Assembly: GCA_028622995.1 (NCBI GenBank)
Contig: JAJQJQ010000007.1
Location: 3,534,001 to 3,598,000, forward strand
Reading direction: 5' to 3'
Origin: Panagrolaimus kolymaensis
Taxonomy: Eukaryota > Nematoda > Chromadorea > Rhabditida > Panagrolaimidae
DNA: 64,000 nt
Shown: piece by piece, positions 30,326 to 43,719 of the stretch
Layout of the letters: each line of letters begins with the position of its first letter
Numbering within the stretch: the first letter of the stretch is position 1
Program-made: the position numbers and the translations under genes
Notes under the pieces: generated by a model
Told to the model about the DNA's origin: nothing
The model's database searches: none
The model's input: only the letters and a program-made list of their open reading frames with translations

Positions 30326-33300
30326 TTATTGTTTCTTTTTTCGAAAAAATGCTTTAATAATTTCAGCGGGAAATGGGACCACAATCTGAATCGGGTATCA
30401 AAATATTACAAGAATAATAAAAAAGAAAAAAAAGTATACCGTATGGTTGTGTTGGTGGGCAATATGAGTTAAAGTTTGAAGATAACGTAACTGAATGGCA
30501 GATCTATTGGTGCTTAATACGTTTGCTGCTTCAACAAGGTTTCTAAAATATTATATATAAAATTATAGCTGTCTAAATAAAGATTATGTTTTTACCTGCT
30601 TGCATTTTTCTCACCATCCGCCGCAATAACTCTAGCTCGAGCATCTCTACTTGCTTCAGCTTCAGCAGCCATAGCACGAGTGAGTTGATGAGGCAATCGA
30701 ATATCCTTGATTTCCACGCGTTGCACTTTTACTCCCCATGGATCTGTTCCTTCATCCAAGACTTTTTCTGTTACCTGAATCATGTCTCTTTAAATAATGG
30801 TTTCAAATCTAAAATTCACAAACACTTGAAATACTATCTCTTTCTTGCAAAATTTCTGATAAAGTTTTTGTACCCAAAACATTTCTCAATGTTGTTTGAG
30901 CCAAAAGTTTGGTTGAAAACTGTGCATCATTTACATTCGTTACAGATATAATAGGATTAGATATTCTAAAATAAATAACTGCTTCAACCGAAACAGTTAC
31001 AGAATCTCGTGACAGAATTTCTTGTGGCGGCACATCAAAACTAAGAACTCGTAAATCAACTATTTTATAAGTATCTATGCATGGAATAACAAAAAACATT
31101 CCAGGTCCTTTTGTTCCTTTACGAATAAGTCGACCACTTCGAAATACAACAGCTCTCTCATATTCTCTGTAAATTATATATAAATAGATGGATTATAAGA
31201 AGCAGTTTGCTTAATTTTAAAAGTTAAGGTTTAATAGAAAATATTTTCAACGAATAAAGAAAAATGAATTTTGATACTTTATGTCAAAAGATTATTGTAG
31301 CATTGTAAAATTATTGTTTATAAATTTTTTACTCTTCCTCTATGTTTTTATTGAATTTAAAATTCATTTTCAAATTTAGCTCTATACTAAAATCCTTTCC
31401 CACGATTTTTTGCTAATTGAGAGAAAGAGCTTTTTTTCATCTCAAAATCCAAAGCTTAACCAAATTGATTTGAAAGTGTTTTTGCCTTTCACGAGTTGAG
31501 AGTGTCGCCGCAGCTCGAATTTTTTAGTTGTCCATCTTCATTCCCAAAAGCTCAAGTCGTGGCATAAATTTCACATTACAACAAACAAACAAAAAAATAA
31601 AAATGTTGCTTTTAAAGTTTGCTTTGTTTGAATAATCTTCCTTTCCTTAGGCTTATTAACTTATCCCTTGGTGCATTTTTTTAATTTAGAAAAAAAAACA
31701 AACCTTGCAACCTTGACGCAAAGTGGTATTGAGAACGGTATAGTAATAATTAACATAAAAATAGAAAGAAAATATAAAATTTGAGCAATCCATGGCCTTC
31801 GATTCGTCTGCTAAAAGAGGGGGTTGTAGATGAATGAGAGAGAATAGTGAAGGAAAATGCCACAATGGCATGTAATTAAGGCTCGAAAACTTTAAAAGAT
31901 GGAAACATGACATTTTGACATTTGACAAGTTTTAAACAAAAAATTTGTTCTTTCTATAGCCTTGGGTTTTAGAGTTAAACTCAGCCATAAAATGTCAAAG
32001 ATCAATTTTATAACAAAAGTCATGGATATAAAAGTATTAAGACTTTATTACCTTATCATCAAGCAGATGTCTCGTTCGTACGAGCCAACTTTGGGATCGT
32101 GCACGTCTAGGTATTTTCTCCAGCGTGTCCTAAAATGCAAAATCATAATGAAAAAATAGTAAATAATATCCAAGCTTAAAATATGTGGTGACTCTTATGC
32201 CAAAATAAAAAGTGGGAAGATAAAAGGGAATAAATAGAAATAAAATTTGATGCAATTTTTTTGCATATAAAACTCATGCTGCCTTCCTCCTCCTTTCTTT
32301 CTTTTTTTGTTTTGTTTTCAAAGCTTCGCTCACGCATATCAAATAGAGTGCGCGGGAATCATCTTCCTTGGTGAAAGCTTCAAATTGAAAAAAAGTAACA
32401 AATTTTCGAGGCGGAAAATGAAACCAAAACAAATTTTCTTTTGCTTCTTATTTAAGAGTTTTTAAAAAAAAAGAACTTTTAAAGATGACCGAGAATGGGG
32501 GAGAAAAAAAAAACAAAATATAGTATGACACAGATTTGAAGGCTAAAAATATTGAGAAGCAAAAAAAACAATGGTTTTTTTGAAGCTTGTTGCATCTTCT
32601 TCCTTCCCTAAAAATGATATAGGAGCAGCCTCAAGTCTCGGCCACGCTTCTATGCTTCTTCTCTTAACGACCACCGAAGGGCCCATAAGAGACTTCTTCT
32701 TCTATGTTTTTTTGGTGATGGAGCTTCAGCAGCTGGCAACAACACAACAATGCATGAATATATGTTTTTTGTTTCCAAATGTCGCTTGCTTTTTTAAGAG
32801 AAAGCATCCGTTGTTTTAAAGTTGAAAAAAAAACATTTTGGATAAGCACGCAACATCCGGTTTTTTTAGATGGGAAGGCTTGTTGTTGCGCAAAAGTCTG
32901 TCACTACCATAAATATTTACCGCTTTGAATGGTCACTCCAAATATGTATGAATTAAAAAAATTAAAACACAAACCCTTCGATGAGGAGGAAGTTCAAGTT
33001 GTGTAACTTGGGTATAATTAACATCAGGAACTTTAAGATGACTTGGTGAAGTCGGAACTGATACCGGCACTGATGATGTTCCGGGGTCATCAAAGCTTCC
33101 TGTGAAGCTTCCAGTGGGTGTATCAGTTTCAGAAGTTAAAGTGTGAGTACGTTTCATGAGCCTTTCACGTCGAGATTTTAATGGCATGTGCGGAATTGGC
33201 ACCGCAGTTGTTGTAGGTGGAATTGGAACGGCTGCTGGTCGAGGAGTCTCTGTTAGCGAAGGTAAAGCTGAATACATCATTTCAAATGCAGATGTTGATG

Positions 33301-35136
33301 AAAAGCCTCCAGCATGGTGACCAGATGATCCAGGTGCAGATGCTCTAGGATGCGATTGCCTTGGACCACCAGGATGTCCATGTGATACCATCGGATGTTG
33401 AGGCAATGCCATGGGTCGAGGATTTAATGGCGGTGGCATATGATGCATTGGATTAAATTTTGGTGGTTGTGATAATTTCTTATCCATGATTGCTAACTTT
33501 TTTCTTTAAATAGCAACAACAGCTCCAAAGAAAGTAAATACCACAACAACGCGGCAACTTTTTTTCTTTTCTTTATTTTTTCTTTCACCAAAAATAAAAC
33601 AAAAAACCTTTGGTGGTTGAAACAACAAACAAAAAACTTATAATTCATTCATTTCACACGGAAGGTCGTCGACGAAGAAATTTTCGGGTTTTAAAGTTGA
33701 TGGGCTTGCATCTTCCGCTTTTTTTTATCCTCTGCAACACACCACGTTTTTTTCCTCATTCTCCTGTGTTCAGCGAAGACGTTTGGCAATTTTTTGTTTT
33801 TCTTTTTGTAAAAATAACTTTCATATGGATGTCGGTTGCCTTTATTATTATTATTTCCTAAGGGCTTAAGCCACATTGCGAGACGACGATCAGGCCAGCA
33901 AGCAAGCAGCCGGCGTGTGCCTCTTTCATTCTTCCATCCATAAAGATCTGTTGCAAATGTGAAAAAATGGGATAACTTTGAGAGTCTCTTCTTTCAAACA
34001 TTCTTATTTATTTGCCTCAAGCAAGTTCCCTCAAATGTCTCAATTTTCAACAAAATAGAAGATATAATAACCAAGCAAAAGCGCCATTTGTCAATCAATC
34101 TTGATTAGAATCAGTCACAAAAAATATTGACTTTAGTTTATTTTTTGTTTGAGAAAAAAAAACGGTTTTTAGATATAAAATAGCCATTTTTTATACATAC
34201 TTATCTTTATCAAATTTACAATTCCCTAAAGCCTCTTAAAAAGATCTTTTTGTTGTTGAAAAAGTTTATTTTAAAATGCTGTTAGACTTTTTTTAAAGGA
34301 AGAAATTTGTAGCGGTCGGCAGCGGTCACTTAATAAGATAGACTCTATTCACAATATTAAAAAAAAAACGCGTTAAAATGGAATTAACGTTTTTTAACCG
34401 CTGACAAAGGAAAGGCATTGAAGATAAACAACATCCGTCCTTTGTTTAACTCTTTTTATACGAAAATTAAAGAAAGAAATGAAAAACGGCTGTTGTAAAT
34501 AAAAAACAGATTTAAATAGATGTTAATAAAAAGGGTAGTAAAAAAGATATTTTTTAGATTATTATTTATGGCATCCTTTTTTATACAGACCACATTTTGA
34601 AAAAATGATACAGTAGAATTAGGCGCTTTCGCATAAATCATATTTTTTGAATAATTATTACAATTTTTGTTGAATAAATTCCAAAAAAATCTAAAACAAA
34701 TGCATATTTATTTTAAAAGTTTTCCAAAAAGCTTTGAAATATAAAAAACTATTGGAAAAAAATAAAATAAGAATATTCATTAGTACATTTTAAACTTTGC
34801 GAAACTTATTTTTTTTTAAATATTAGATTCAGGTTTGAATAAAAATAAAGAAATCAAGCAAAATTATTTTTGTTTGAGGGATAAATTTTATTTTGGCATG
34901 AGTAGAGAATTAAAGCGAATAAAAAAACAACTTACTCGTTCGCTCACCAATCTCTGAAGTCGAGATTTCATTGAAGATCGACGATGAAATGGAATAATAG
35001 GAATCACCGGAATTGGTGGAGTTGCAAGACTTTCAGCCGACATGAAAATTGAAGTTCGTTTTTGCGGATGATCTGCTCCTGGTATATGAATAGGTACACC
35101 AGGAACATTCAAATGACTTCCAGGAGGTGGTAACAT
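30326..35136 (-). CDS. stomatin-family membrane protein (MEC-2/UNC-1 type), two alternative first exons
   Basis: Common minus-strand exons: 32129-32052, 31810-31704, 31166-30824, 30774-30596, 30542-30440 and 30385-30326. Two first exons both join 32129 in phase 0: proximal 33487-32975 (protein about 460 residues) and distal 35136-34936 (about 356). The hydrophobic hairpin is [23 protein letters not shown], directly followed by the PHB core: [73 protein letters not shown], and [14 protein letters not shown]. Spacing matches MEC-2. Stomatins are cytoplasm-facing membrane scaffolds that oligomerise and tune ion channels. Both N-termini are Pro-rich and end in a similar basic motif ([18 protein letters not shown]), so they seem related by duplication. 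Introns up to several hundred nt separate the 5' exons. Confidence 0.92.
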
Positions 35137-36358
35137 TTTGAGTAATAATAAGAGTAATAAATAACTTCGCAAAAAAATAAAAATGGATATCGAGTATCAA
35201 GCAAAAACAACCACGACTGCTTTTTAGGAAATGTACACAAGCAAATAATACCCACACCAACTTCTTTTTTTCCTTTATATTTCCTTTTTCCTTCTTGGCA
35301 GCTCTTTATTCCTTGGGAAAAAAAATTCAAAGAGAATCAAATTCTTTTTTCTTCTTCTGAGTTACAGGAGTCTCTAAGTTTTTGAAAGCTGCTATCGAAG
35401 CTTTGAACGAATTATGCCTTCGAAATTAATCTGATTATTGTTTTATATAGAGAATAGATAGATGGAGATGGATATATATAATCCGCCACAGGCAAAATAA
35501 TATAAAGATGAAAATAAAGATGTAAAATGAAGCCCTTCTCTTCAAATGATAAAACTTCTTCTTACCATCAAAAGGATGCTAACAAAAAACAGTTAGCCAT
35601 CGGTGAAAAAGATGTCGAAGGAGGCTTCTTTCGAACAGGATGTCCGTGTTTCACACACAGAAAAACAAATTTCTTCGTTTTTTCTTTTCGCCTTCTTCTC
35701 CTATTTTTTGTTTCTGGACAATAGGAAGTATGCCTATCCTTTTTTTCCCTGTCTTCTGCTTTTTTTAGAAGAGCTCCTCTTCAAAAAACAAAACAAAAAT
35801 TGTGTCTTTAAAGGCGCCAATTTTTCCACCGGGAATTGGAATTTTGCTTGCAAAGTTGCGCGTCTTTCTTTTTTGAGATAAATCTCCTTTTTTTGGTTCT
35901 TCCTAGAGTTGTCGTCCATCAAGAGAAAAAAAAATTCAAAAAAGTCTTTTGTTATCCTTTTTAAAAAAAGTGAAGGAAGGCACTTTTTGCATACATCAAG
36001 CTTTTCTTTTTTTCTATCCCTTTATTTTTTTTATCGAACAAACAAAAAAACACAACAAATTACAATGGTAAATGCAATTTTATCTTCTTGATGCTATAAA
36101 AAGAAGAAGAAGACGCGAGAAGAGAATGTAATCAAAAGAGGAAGAAAAAACATAAATAGTTCAAGCAGCACGTGGAACTTGGTGATTCCTGTTTTCTTTT
36201 TAGACCCGCTATCAATAAACAGAAAATTATTTAATATCAAAGAACAATTTTTGTGGTAATAATAGTCATAATAATTTAGAAAAGATATTTGTTTTAGTTG
36301 CCATTAAGTGTAAGTTTAAAAATTTTTTCCGAACATCGAAGATGCAATTATACTAAGA
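35137..36358. other. intergenic, upstream of stomatin distal promoter
   Basis: This 1.2-kb stretch is rich in poly(A)/poly(T). A TATATATA run lies at 35470-35480. I see no gene, and the open frames are low-complexity. Confidence 0.5.
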
Positions 36359-37241
36359 TTAAGATTCATCGTCATCTTTATCATTAATAAGTACAGGCGG
36401 CCCTTTCAAATTTAAACCTTTTTCAGCCATAATTTTTTTCCGTTCTTCAATCAAAGCTGGGATTGCAGCCATCACTTTTCGAACTTGATTATGAGCTGCT
36501 TCAGCTCTTAAATCAGATGAATGAATAATACAATCATTTGGAGTGTATGGTGGATTGATTAGAACCAAATCAAATACAAGGACAGATTTATTTTTCCATG
36601 AAACATTATCAAATCTAAAATTTAAATTTCGAAATAAAATATTTTTAAATTATGAAAGTTCTTACATTTTTTTCATATAAACAAATGTTTCAATTCCTTC
36701 TAGTGAAATATCATTTACAGTTTTTTCTTGAATTTCAGTAAGCTTTTGTCGAAGTCGATCGGCTGCGCGATTCATATCAATTTCATCTTCTGGGATCTCA
36801 TAGTTTTCATTTGGTGGAAGAATTGTTCGAGCCTTAAAGTTATTAACTATAGCTTAAAGTAAGGTAAAAGTATTTTAAAGGTATGAAAATTAATATGTTT
36901 AAGCTTTACATAAAATTAAAAATACAAAAAGGTTTAAAGCATACTTGTTGCAAGAATTTTAAATTAAACATTCGTAATTGTCTCTCATATCGAGTAACAA
37001 TTTCTAAATATAACCAATTTTCATCTAAATCTGCGACATATCCTTGATAACAAAATCCACCCACTAAAGTTTCCACATAACTTCCGACTAATAGCACTTC
37101 ATAAAGTGATAGACTTCCATGTTGCTCTTGTTCTTCTGCGGCCGCAGCGACCATTTCTAATGGATTTATCGATTGATTAACTGAATCCGTTCTCGAATAA
37201 TTGATTTCCCCATTAGTCGTAGGTGATGGAGTACTACTCAT
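36359..37241 (-). CDS. lsm12: LSM12-like protein
   Basis: Three minus-strand exons, 37241-36945, 36832-36666 and 36614-36359, give about 239 residues. The first exon holds an LSm-like strand pattern (GSYVETLVGGFCYQGYVADLD, then NWLYLEIVTRYERQLRMFNLKFL). The rest is the anticodon-binding-like domain of LSM12: ISLEGIETFVYMKKI, SWKNKSVLVFDLVLINPPYTP and HNQVRKVM. The order, and the NPPY motif that corresponds to TPPY in human LSM12, support the call. Family role: RNA-associated cytosolic protein linked to ataxin-2 complexes and NAADP binding. An alanine-rich segment lies before the first strand. The acceptor of intron 1 (36833) was chosen because nearer AG sites give stops; this join is the least certain. 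Confidence 0.8.
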
Positions 37242-39263
37242 AATGATATTGGTAAATTTAAGAAAATTTTAATAATAATACTTTTTCCAAAAATAAGTTT
37301 ATTCTTATTTTGCGTGTGTTCAACAAAAAAGTTAGCGCTAGAATCTTTAATCGTTGCAAGAAATTTTTAAAAATTTTTTTATTTTGCTTTGGCTCGATAA
37401 AGAAAATTAAAAATAAATTTTATTTACTTTTCCTTTAGAAATTTCCTTGAATTTGTTTTTCTTATTTACTTTTTTAACTGCTGTTGTTGTTGTTTGACTG
37501 TTAAAATTCGCTATTTCGAAAAAAATAATTTCATAATCATATCTTAAGGTTCAGAGATAAATTTGCCTTATTTAGTAATGTTTTTTATAACTTTATCAAC
37601 AACATAAACATACTTTTATTCATATAAAAAAATGTTTATTGTTTTTATTTGAATTACACTTGAAAGTTTATTTTTCTTGCTAACCATATTTGTTGTCGTT
37701 GATTTGCGTGATTTGATACTAACAAGGAAATTTGATTGAACGAAATATATTTTTTTTATAGAAATGAGTGGTATCAACTATTTTGCTTTTGGATGAAAAT
37801 AAATAAACAACCTTTCATTACTTTAAAAACATAATGTAAGACGAGGCCTTATTTGTTGAATATAAGTAAGTAAATCAATTTTAATTGTTGCGGTTGTAAT
37901 AAAAAAAAGTTTAATCAATGATTGCTTTAAATAACTTTAATAGTCGCGAAAAATCTTTGTTCTCTTTTCCTGTTTATTTTTTTCTTTTTTATATTTTTCT
38001 AATAATGATTTTTAAGAACGTGAAAAAAAACTTTGCAAAGAATTTACTTCTTTGCTTACATATCCTGCATGTAAGCTTCTTTAACACCCGTGCCAAAGCT
38101 TATCTTTGAATTGAAACACAAACAAACAAAAATTAAGCAACCAAGGAAGACAATTCTTGAAAAAAATATGTTTTGTTTGCGCAAATTGTCTTCCTTTTTC
38201 TTTAATGAAAATGATAAAGACCCCATGATGGTGATGATGCCTTTTTCATTTATTTGATGATCGTTAATCACGCAGCACTAAATTTTTTTTTCTCTCTCTT
38301 TCAAGTTCTTCTGTCGTCGGTCGATCTTCAATCGAACATGAGTACTCGGCACATGGCGTTTTTATCATAAAATTTCCGTGGTTTGTTTCAATCTTTTTCT
38401 CACCAATCAGTCAACAAGAATCTTTTTCCTTTCATTAAAATCTTTTTGTGTATAAAACAGAAGGTTGCCCTCTGTTATCAAAACTCTCTTTTGGTGCAAA
38501 AAAAAAAGTGCGCAGCGATTTTAATTTTCTTTTCTCGGGTTATGAGAAGATCGAAGATCAGGCTTTTGAATAATACAACGAGTATCGTAATATTCCAAAA
38601 ACTGTATATATGAACTCGTTTTTTTAGTTTTGTTTTTTTCCAAAAATGGAAAACATTGTTTGTTTTTAATAATTTTTTAACCACGTGAAATTTTTTTTTG
38701 CAGTTTATTTCAACTATTTTTAACTCTACAATAATTTTCATCCTAGTAATTTATAATTTTTCTGTTAATAAAAAAAATAATTAAAATCAACGCTTTTGAA
38801 ATGTTGTCCTTTAGCAAAGGCAATAACAACACATTATTGTTGACGACGCAATTTAAAGTACTCACGTGCGCTGCTTGCTTTCACAAATTTATTTCTCTCT
38901 TTGTTTTTTTCTCCTCTTTAATTTCATTACTGCGATCGTTTTGAATGAAAAAATCCACCCTTTTTTAGTTAAAAAAACACACATTAGTTTTAAACTATTT
39001 TTCTCTTTTATATTCCTATTTCATAGTCGTTGTCAAAAGATAGATCCTTTTTTCAAATCTCAGAAATTATACTTTGCTCTCAATTATAATCGTGTTTTAT
39101 ATATTTTATCTTTTTCGATGGGAAAAAAAGCGTCGTCTGCTATTTTATCAATTTCCTTTTTAAAAATGAAAATTGCAAAATAAATAATAGAAAGCGTATT
39201 GAATAAAATATTTTATAGGTGCAAATACTGATCAAAAAAAAAAACGTACGCGTACATACATAG
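37242..39263. other. intergenic, 2.0 kb
   Basis: This stretch separates divergent LSM12 and TCAIM genes. It is AT-rich with many homopolymer runs. Several open frames of 60-105 codons exist on both strands, all low-complexity and without splice context. No gene, tRNA or repeat is seen. Confidence 0.5.
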
Positions 39264-40937
39264 ATGTTACCAAACGCCACACGCATTTCTTTAACTCAAT
39301 TTAATGGTTTAAGAAAATCCATGAGTTGCCGGCATTTTTCTGCTCAACAAGCTGCAGCCGCTTTAAGGCCTTTTTACTTTGCTGTTCATCCCGATCGATT
39401 TGCTCGAGATCCCGAAGTTCGAAGTAAAAATGAAAAAGCTCTTCAGGTTTGTTTACAATTCTAGAAGATTTAGAATATTGTTTAAATTTATAGGTATTTA
39501 ATGGATATTTGAATGATTTATATCCAAATAATCGAAATCAAAGACCTGTAAGAGTTGTATTTTCAATTATGAAGGATAAAGGAACCCTTGAAGATATTTC
39601 TATTAATCTATCTGGTGCAGATCCACATGAGCTTGTCGAAACCGCATTGAAAAAACTTAATTTAAGTACAAGCCATTTACCACCAAAATCTAAAAGCCGG
39701 CTATCATCTTACTATGAATCCACGACAAATCCTTCAACTTCATCATCCGATATGAAATCAGATTTGGATGATTTATGGGAGAAAATGCAAGAACGCGAAG
39801 TTCGAACTCGTAAGAAGAAGGTAGTATATATTAAACCCAATGACCTCTTTGCTCAACTTGTAAAAAATCGGGAAGCTGCAATCGAGAGAGCTTCAACTCA
39901 TGTTAAAATGTCTGAACTTCTTCATGACGAAATAGAATATATTCAATCCAAAACTGGAGCTTCTAAAGTTATTTGGGGAATGGATTGGGATCAAAGTTAT
40001 ATGCGCCGATGCCTTTCAAATATTCATCAAATGATAACCCAAGCATCCGATGATGAAAAATCTGCAATTCTTGCAGCCATGAATGGACATAAACTAATGC
40101 AAGTTTTTTTACTTTCCGAAAAATTATTAAACCATTTTTTTTAGCTTTGGACGTGGCTCCTTTGTTTGCTGCGATGGCTCCCTTCAATTTGGAGCAGATG
40201 ATGTTCCAGAAAAATGGCAACAAGTTTGTTTGGAAGCTGCCGTTAGACGCCGTGAAGCCAAAAATTTTGTGCAACTTTGTGAACATATTCAAGAACTCTT
40301 TGGTGGAGCAAAATTATACATTGATCCACATGAAAATTTGCTCAAAGCCATTGGACAACTTCAAAGCATAATTGTTAAGTAAGAAATTTAAAAAAAAAAA
40401 TTTTAAATCCAATTTAATTTTGTCAAATTTTTAAGGATTAGCACAAAAAGTAAAGGCGAAGTAATGGAAGTTCAAAGGCTTGCAAAAAATACTGTTATCG
40501 AACTTGTTAGTGTTTATAGTGAATTAGCAATTTTACGTGATGGTCATTTACAAATTCCATGCAACGTTGATTTTGGTGCACTAGTTGAGTTTCTAAAAAC
40601 TAATGCACCAAAAGCGCGCGATATCAAAGTTTCTTCAGACAAACAAACGGTTTGATTTTTGCTCTTTTTTATCACTTTTGATAAACGATCAAATATTTAC
40701 TTTTAGTCTGGTATCGATAAAACAGCAGAGAATGTTAAAAAAGCTTTGAACCTTAAAAATCTTACATGGGATTCTGGGTTTTCGCAAGAAACTTTGTTGA
40801 CTACTTTCAAACGCCTTGAAACCCTTGATGAAAGTGTTCGAAATGTTATTACTGGTCTTTCTGTACATATTTCTGCCAATCCAAATATTTTTGTTATGAC
40901 CGATGGAAAAATTTCAATACCAACTATTTGGGTTTAA
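39264..40937 (+). CDS. tcaim: TCAIM-like mitochondrial protein (DUF4460/DUF4461)
   Basis: Five exons: 39264-39446, 39494-40098, 40145-40378, 40436-40649 and 40707-40937, about 488 residues. An N-terminal presequence-like stretch rich in Arg/Ser (ISLTQFNGLRKSMSCRHF) precedes ALRPFYFAVHPDRFARDPEVR, the J-domain-like opening of the TCAIM family, then VFSIMKDKG. The second half shows IWGMDWDQSYMRRCL, FGRGSFVCCDGSL and LFGGAKLYIDP, which follow the DUF4461 part. Intron 2 has a GC donor (AT|GCAAGT) with a TTTTAG acceptor; using the GT one base later gives a stop, whereas GC-AG restores phase and family sequence. Human TCAIM is a mitochondrial protein that affects T-cell activation; the conserved core function is unclear. 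The assignment is good. Confidence 0.87.
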
Positions 40938-41210
40938 AAAAATAATATGTGTAATTGTTACATTTTAGGAAATAATATTTATCATTGATAAAGCTTTAAT
41001 CTTTTTCTAATATTATTAATATATATACCCGGTTATTAAAAAATTAATAATAAAGTTTTAAATATTACTTTAAAAAGGAAAATAAAAATTATGCAAACAC
41101 CGCTAATTAAATCGGTTTAAATGTTTTTAAAAATAATTTTAAAAAATGAGCGTTTAATTTTTACATTTTGTTATTGTTGATTATTTTTTCTTTGCATGAT
41201 TCGTTTAATT

Positions 41211-42836
41211 TCATAGATAGGTTGTTCCATTAGCATCCGCTTGAACTCCATATTGTAGTAAGCTATCTGATTCTTCAGAGAATAGATCTTCTTCTCCGCT
41301 TGCGAGATGAATATCAACCGTTTCTTGTTCATGTGTGATTAGATTATGATTTTGTTCTTTTGCTGGGGTTGCAGCGGATGAAATTGCATCCACTGTTGCA
41401 GTGGTGCTTTGTTTTTGGAATTGCTTTTCCAGCGCCAAAGCACTCACTCCATTTACCACTGATTTTTCACTAAGTTCTTTCGGGGTTTGCCTTCTCATTA
41501 ATGATTTGAATCTATCTCGATTTGTATAATAAGCCTATAAAAGCATTTTAAAAGACAACAAAAAGCGTAGGAATAAACTCACTTTAAAGCAGGGAAATTT
41601 AAGTAAAAATGTTGAACGATAATCCGTTGAACAAGCGCAAAAAATATAAAATTGAGCAGCATGATTTGTTATTTCAAGTAAATTAGCAACAGCTCGAAAT
41701 ATTTGATAATCAACCCTCTTTTTTACTGTTTCATTAATAAATAGTAAATTTATTGCAGCGGGTATATTACAAATGAAAAACATCACCACAATTCCACCAA
41801 GAATATACAAAAGAGTGTCATCGCGATTGGATTGATTAGTTTCACGATTTGTTAAACGAGAAAACATTTTTTGACGTCGACGAAAAGCATACATAATTCG
41901 ACCATTTAAAAAGCTAAGAAGGGCAATAGGAGCAAATCGAACGGTTATTTCTCGGGTTACTTCATATATCTGGAAAGAAGATATGGATTTAGAAAATCGT
42001 TTTAAAGAGCAAATTGAAACTTTTTGATCAGACAAAAAAACTAAGTAAAAGCTGTGTTAAATAAAAAAATTTAATTATCCCAAAAGATGTCCTTATTTTT
42101 TTCTCGATCCTCTTTTAAAGGACGATACTCATGATATCTTTTGAGCTAATTAATTCCTTCCTTATTGATGCCTTTAACTTACTTGCCACGCGGTAGTTCT
42201 AGATATTTCACTATCGATTGGAGAATAAACCATAAGACCCGAAGGAGAAATTTTTCGTTGAATGGAATATCGCCCAAATGCATATGGAACATAAAAGGCG
42301 ACAGGAATAGAATATGCGATAATGATGGCAATCCAAGCTCGTCTTGGTGAATTCCATGTTCGAAAACGTAATGGATGTACAATAGAAACATATCGTTCCA
42401 AACTAAGTGCAACCACAACAAATACACCAGTGGCAAGAGCCCAATTTATGAATGATAACATTAAATGAGCTTGATAAAACCCGTAAAACCAATACTGATT
42501 AACCCAATAACCCTTATATTGTAATACTTCACATGACGCAAAAACCAAAACAAATATCATACACATTAAATCTGCGATTGCGAGGGCTCGTAAATACATG
42601 TATGATACAGCTCGAAGTCGTCGACTTGCCAAAGTAACAATATTCATTAAATTTCCAATAATACCAAATACGCAAATTATTGGGAGAATATAACAATAAG
42701 CGATAATTGAAAATGTTGCACTTAATGGCGGTGGTTGTTTAGGTGATAATGTTGAAGAGGATAAAAGTATTGATGACACCGCCGTTGTTGTAAGATTTTG
42801 GGCGACATCCATCCTGGCTGCAAAGAGATTCATTAA
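41211..42836 (-). CDS. class A GPCR, FMRFamide-receptor-like
   Basis: Minus-strand exons 42836-42183, 41969-41583 and 41534-41211 give about 454 residues. The extracellular N-terminus has N-glycosylation sites (NLTTT). TM1 carries GNLMNIVTL, TM2 ALAIADLMC, TM3 ends LERYVSIVHPLRF (ERY in place of DRY), and TM7 lies in the second exon around NLLEITNHAAQFYIFCACS, an NPxxY-region variant. The intracellular tail is Ser/Thr/Gln-rich. The R-x-x-S-Y-M-Y-L-R-A-L-A pattern resembles nematode FRPR/DMSR neuropeptide receptors. Coupling and ligand are unknown. The start could be either ATG at 42836 or 42812. The second is preceded by TTTGCAG, a possible splice acceptor, so a further 5' exon is possible. 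Confidence 0.85.
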
Positions 42837-43719
42837 AAAAGCTTCCAACAAGAAAAAATCTTCAAACTTAGTGAAAATGTCAATTTTAAGCTTTTTGCGT
42901 TTAAAAAAGGCAACTATATTGTTTTCCCTAAAATTTTAGCTTTCTTTTTTTATAAAGATACTGTGCCACCGGAAACTTTGTAGTTAACATTTTACTTTAT
43001 GGCTTTTTATAAAGCTATTGTTATCTCGTGTCTTTCTCTCTACAAAATAAAGATTCCGGAAGGATGCGTGCCGGATCAGTATCAACTTCCCAAAAAAAAA
43101 AATTGTTTTTTAACGCTAAAAACGATTCTTTCCGGATCTCATTAGCTGCGGGGCGCGGGCGTTTTCGCTTCAACGAACTAAAAGTTACAAAACGAGAAAA
43201 GAAATAATAAAAATAAAAAACATAAGTAACTGTTGAAAATTAAGGGTTAGAAAATCTTTAATTATAATGATTAATAAATAAAAGACATAGTAAAAAAGGT
43301 TAGGTTTCGAAGGTGTTATTACTTGATATTGATTTTGTTTTATGCGTGGCTTCTGTTTAAAAGTATGTATAAGAAAAAAAACAAGATAAGTAATTAATAA
43401 AAAAGATTAAATTTTTCTTAAATGTTTAAAAAACACATTATTAATTATCAAAAGATACAGTAAAAAATATGTATCTTTGCAAAAAAAAATTCCTATCCAT
43501 GTTTCCCGCTTTTGGCACAAAGGACGAAACGCGTTTTTTACTAATTTATTGAAAGTTTTTTGAAAGCATTATTATTATTTTTTTCTTCTCCATAATCCCG
43601 CTTTTAACAATTTCGCGTAATTTATTTTATGTTTAGAACTATGGCTTCTTTTAAAAATAGTAATAACGAGTAAACTTTTAGGATAGAAGGATCTCATATT
43701 TATTCATTCCTAAATAAAA
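42837..43719. other. divergent intergenic region
   Basis: This 883-bp stretch lies between the GPCR and DR1. A GC-rich patch (gcggggcgcgggcg) at 43148-43161 stands out in AT-rich sequence. No gene is seen. Confidence 0.45.

Noticed and set aside
39969..40371. Frames open in both strands over TCAIM exon 3
   Set aside because: Phase with the flanking exons and the LFGGAKLYIDP motif identify one frame only.
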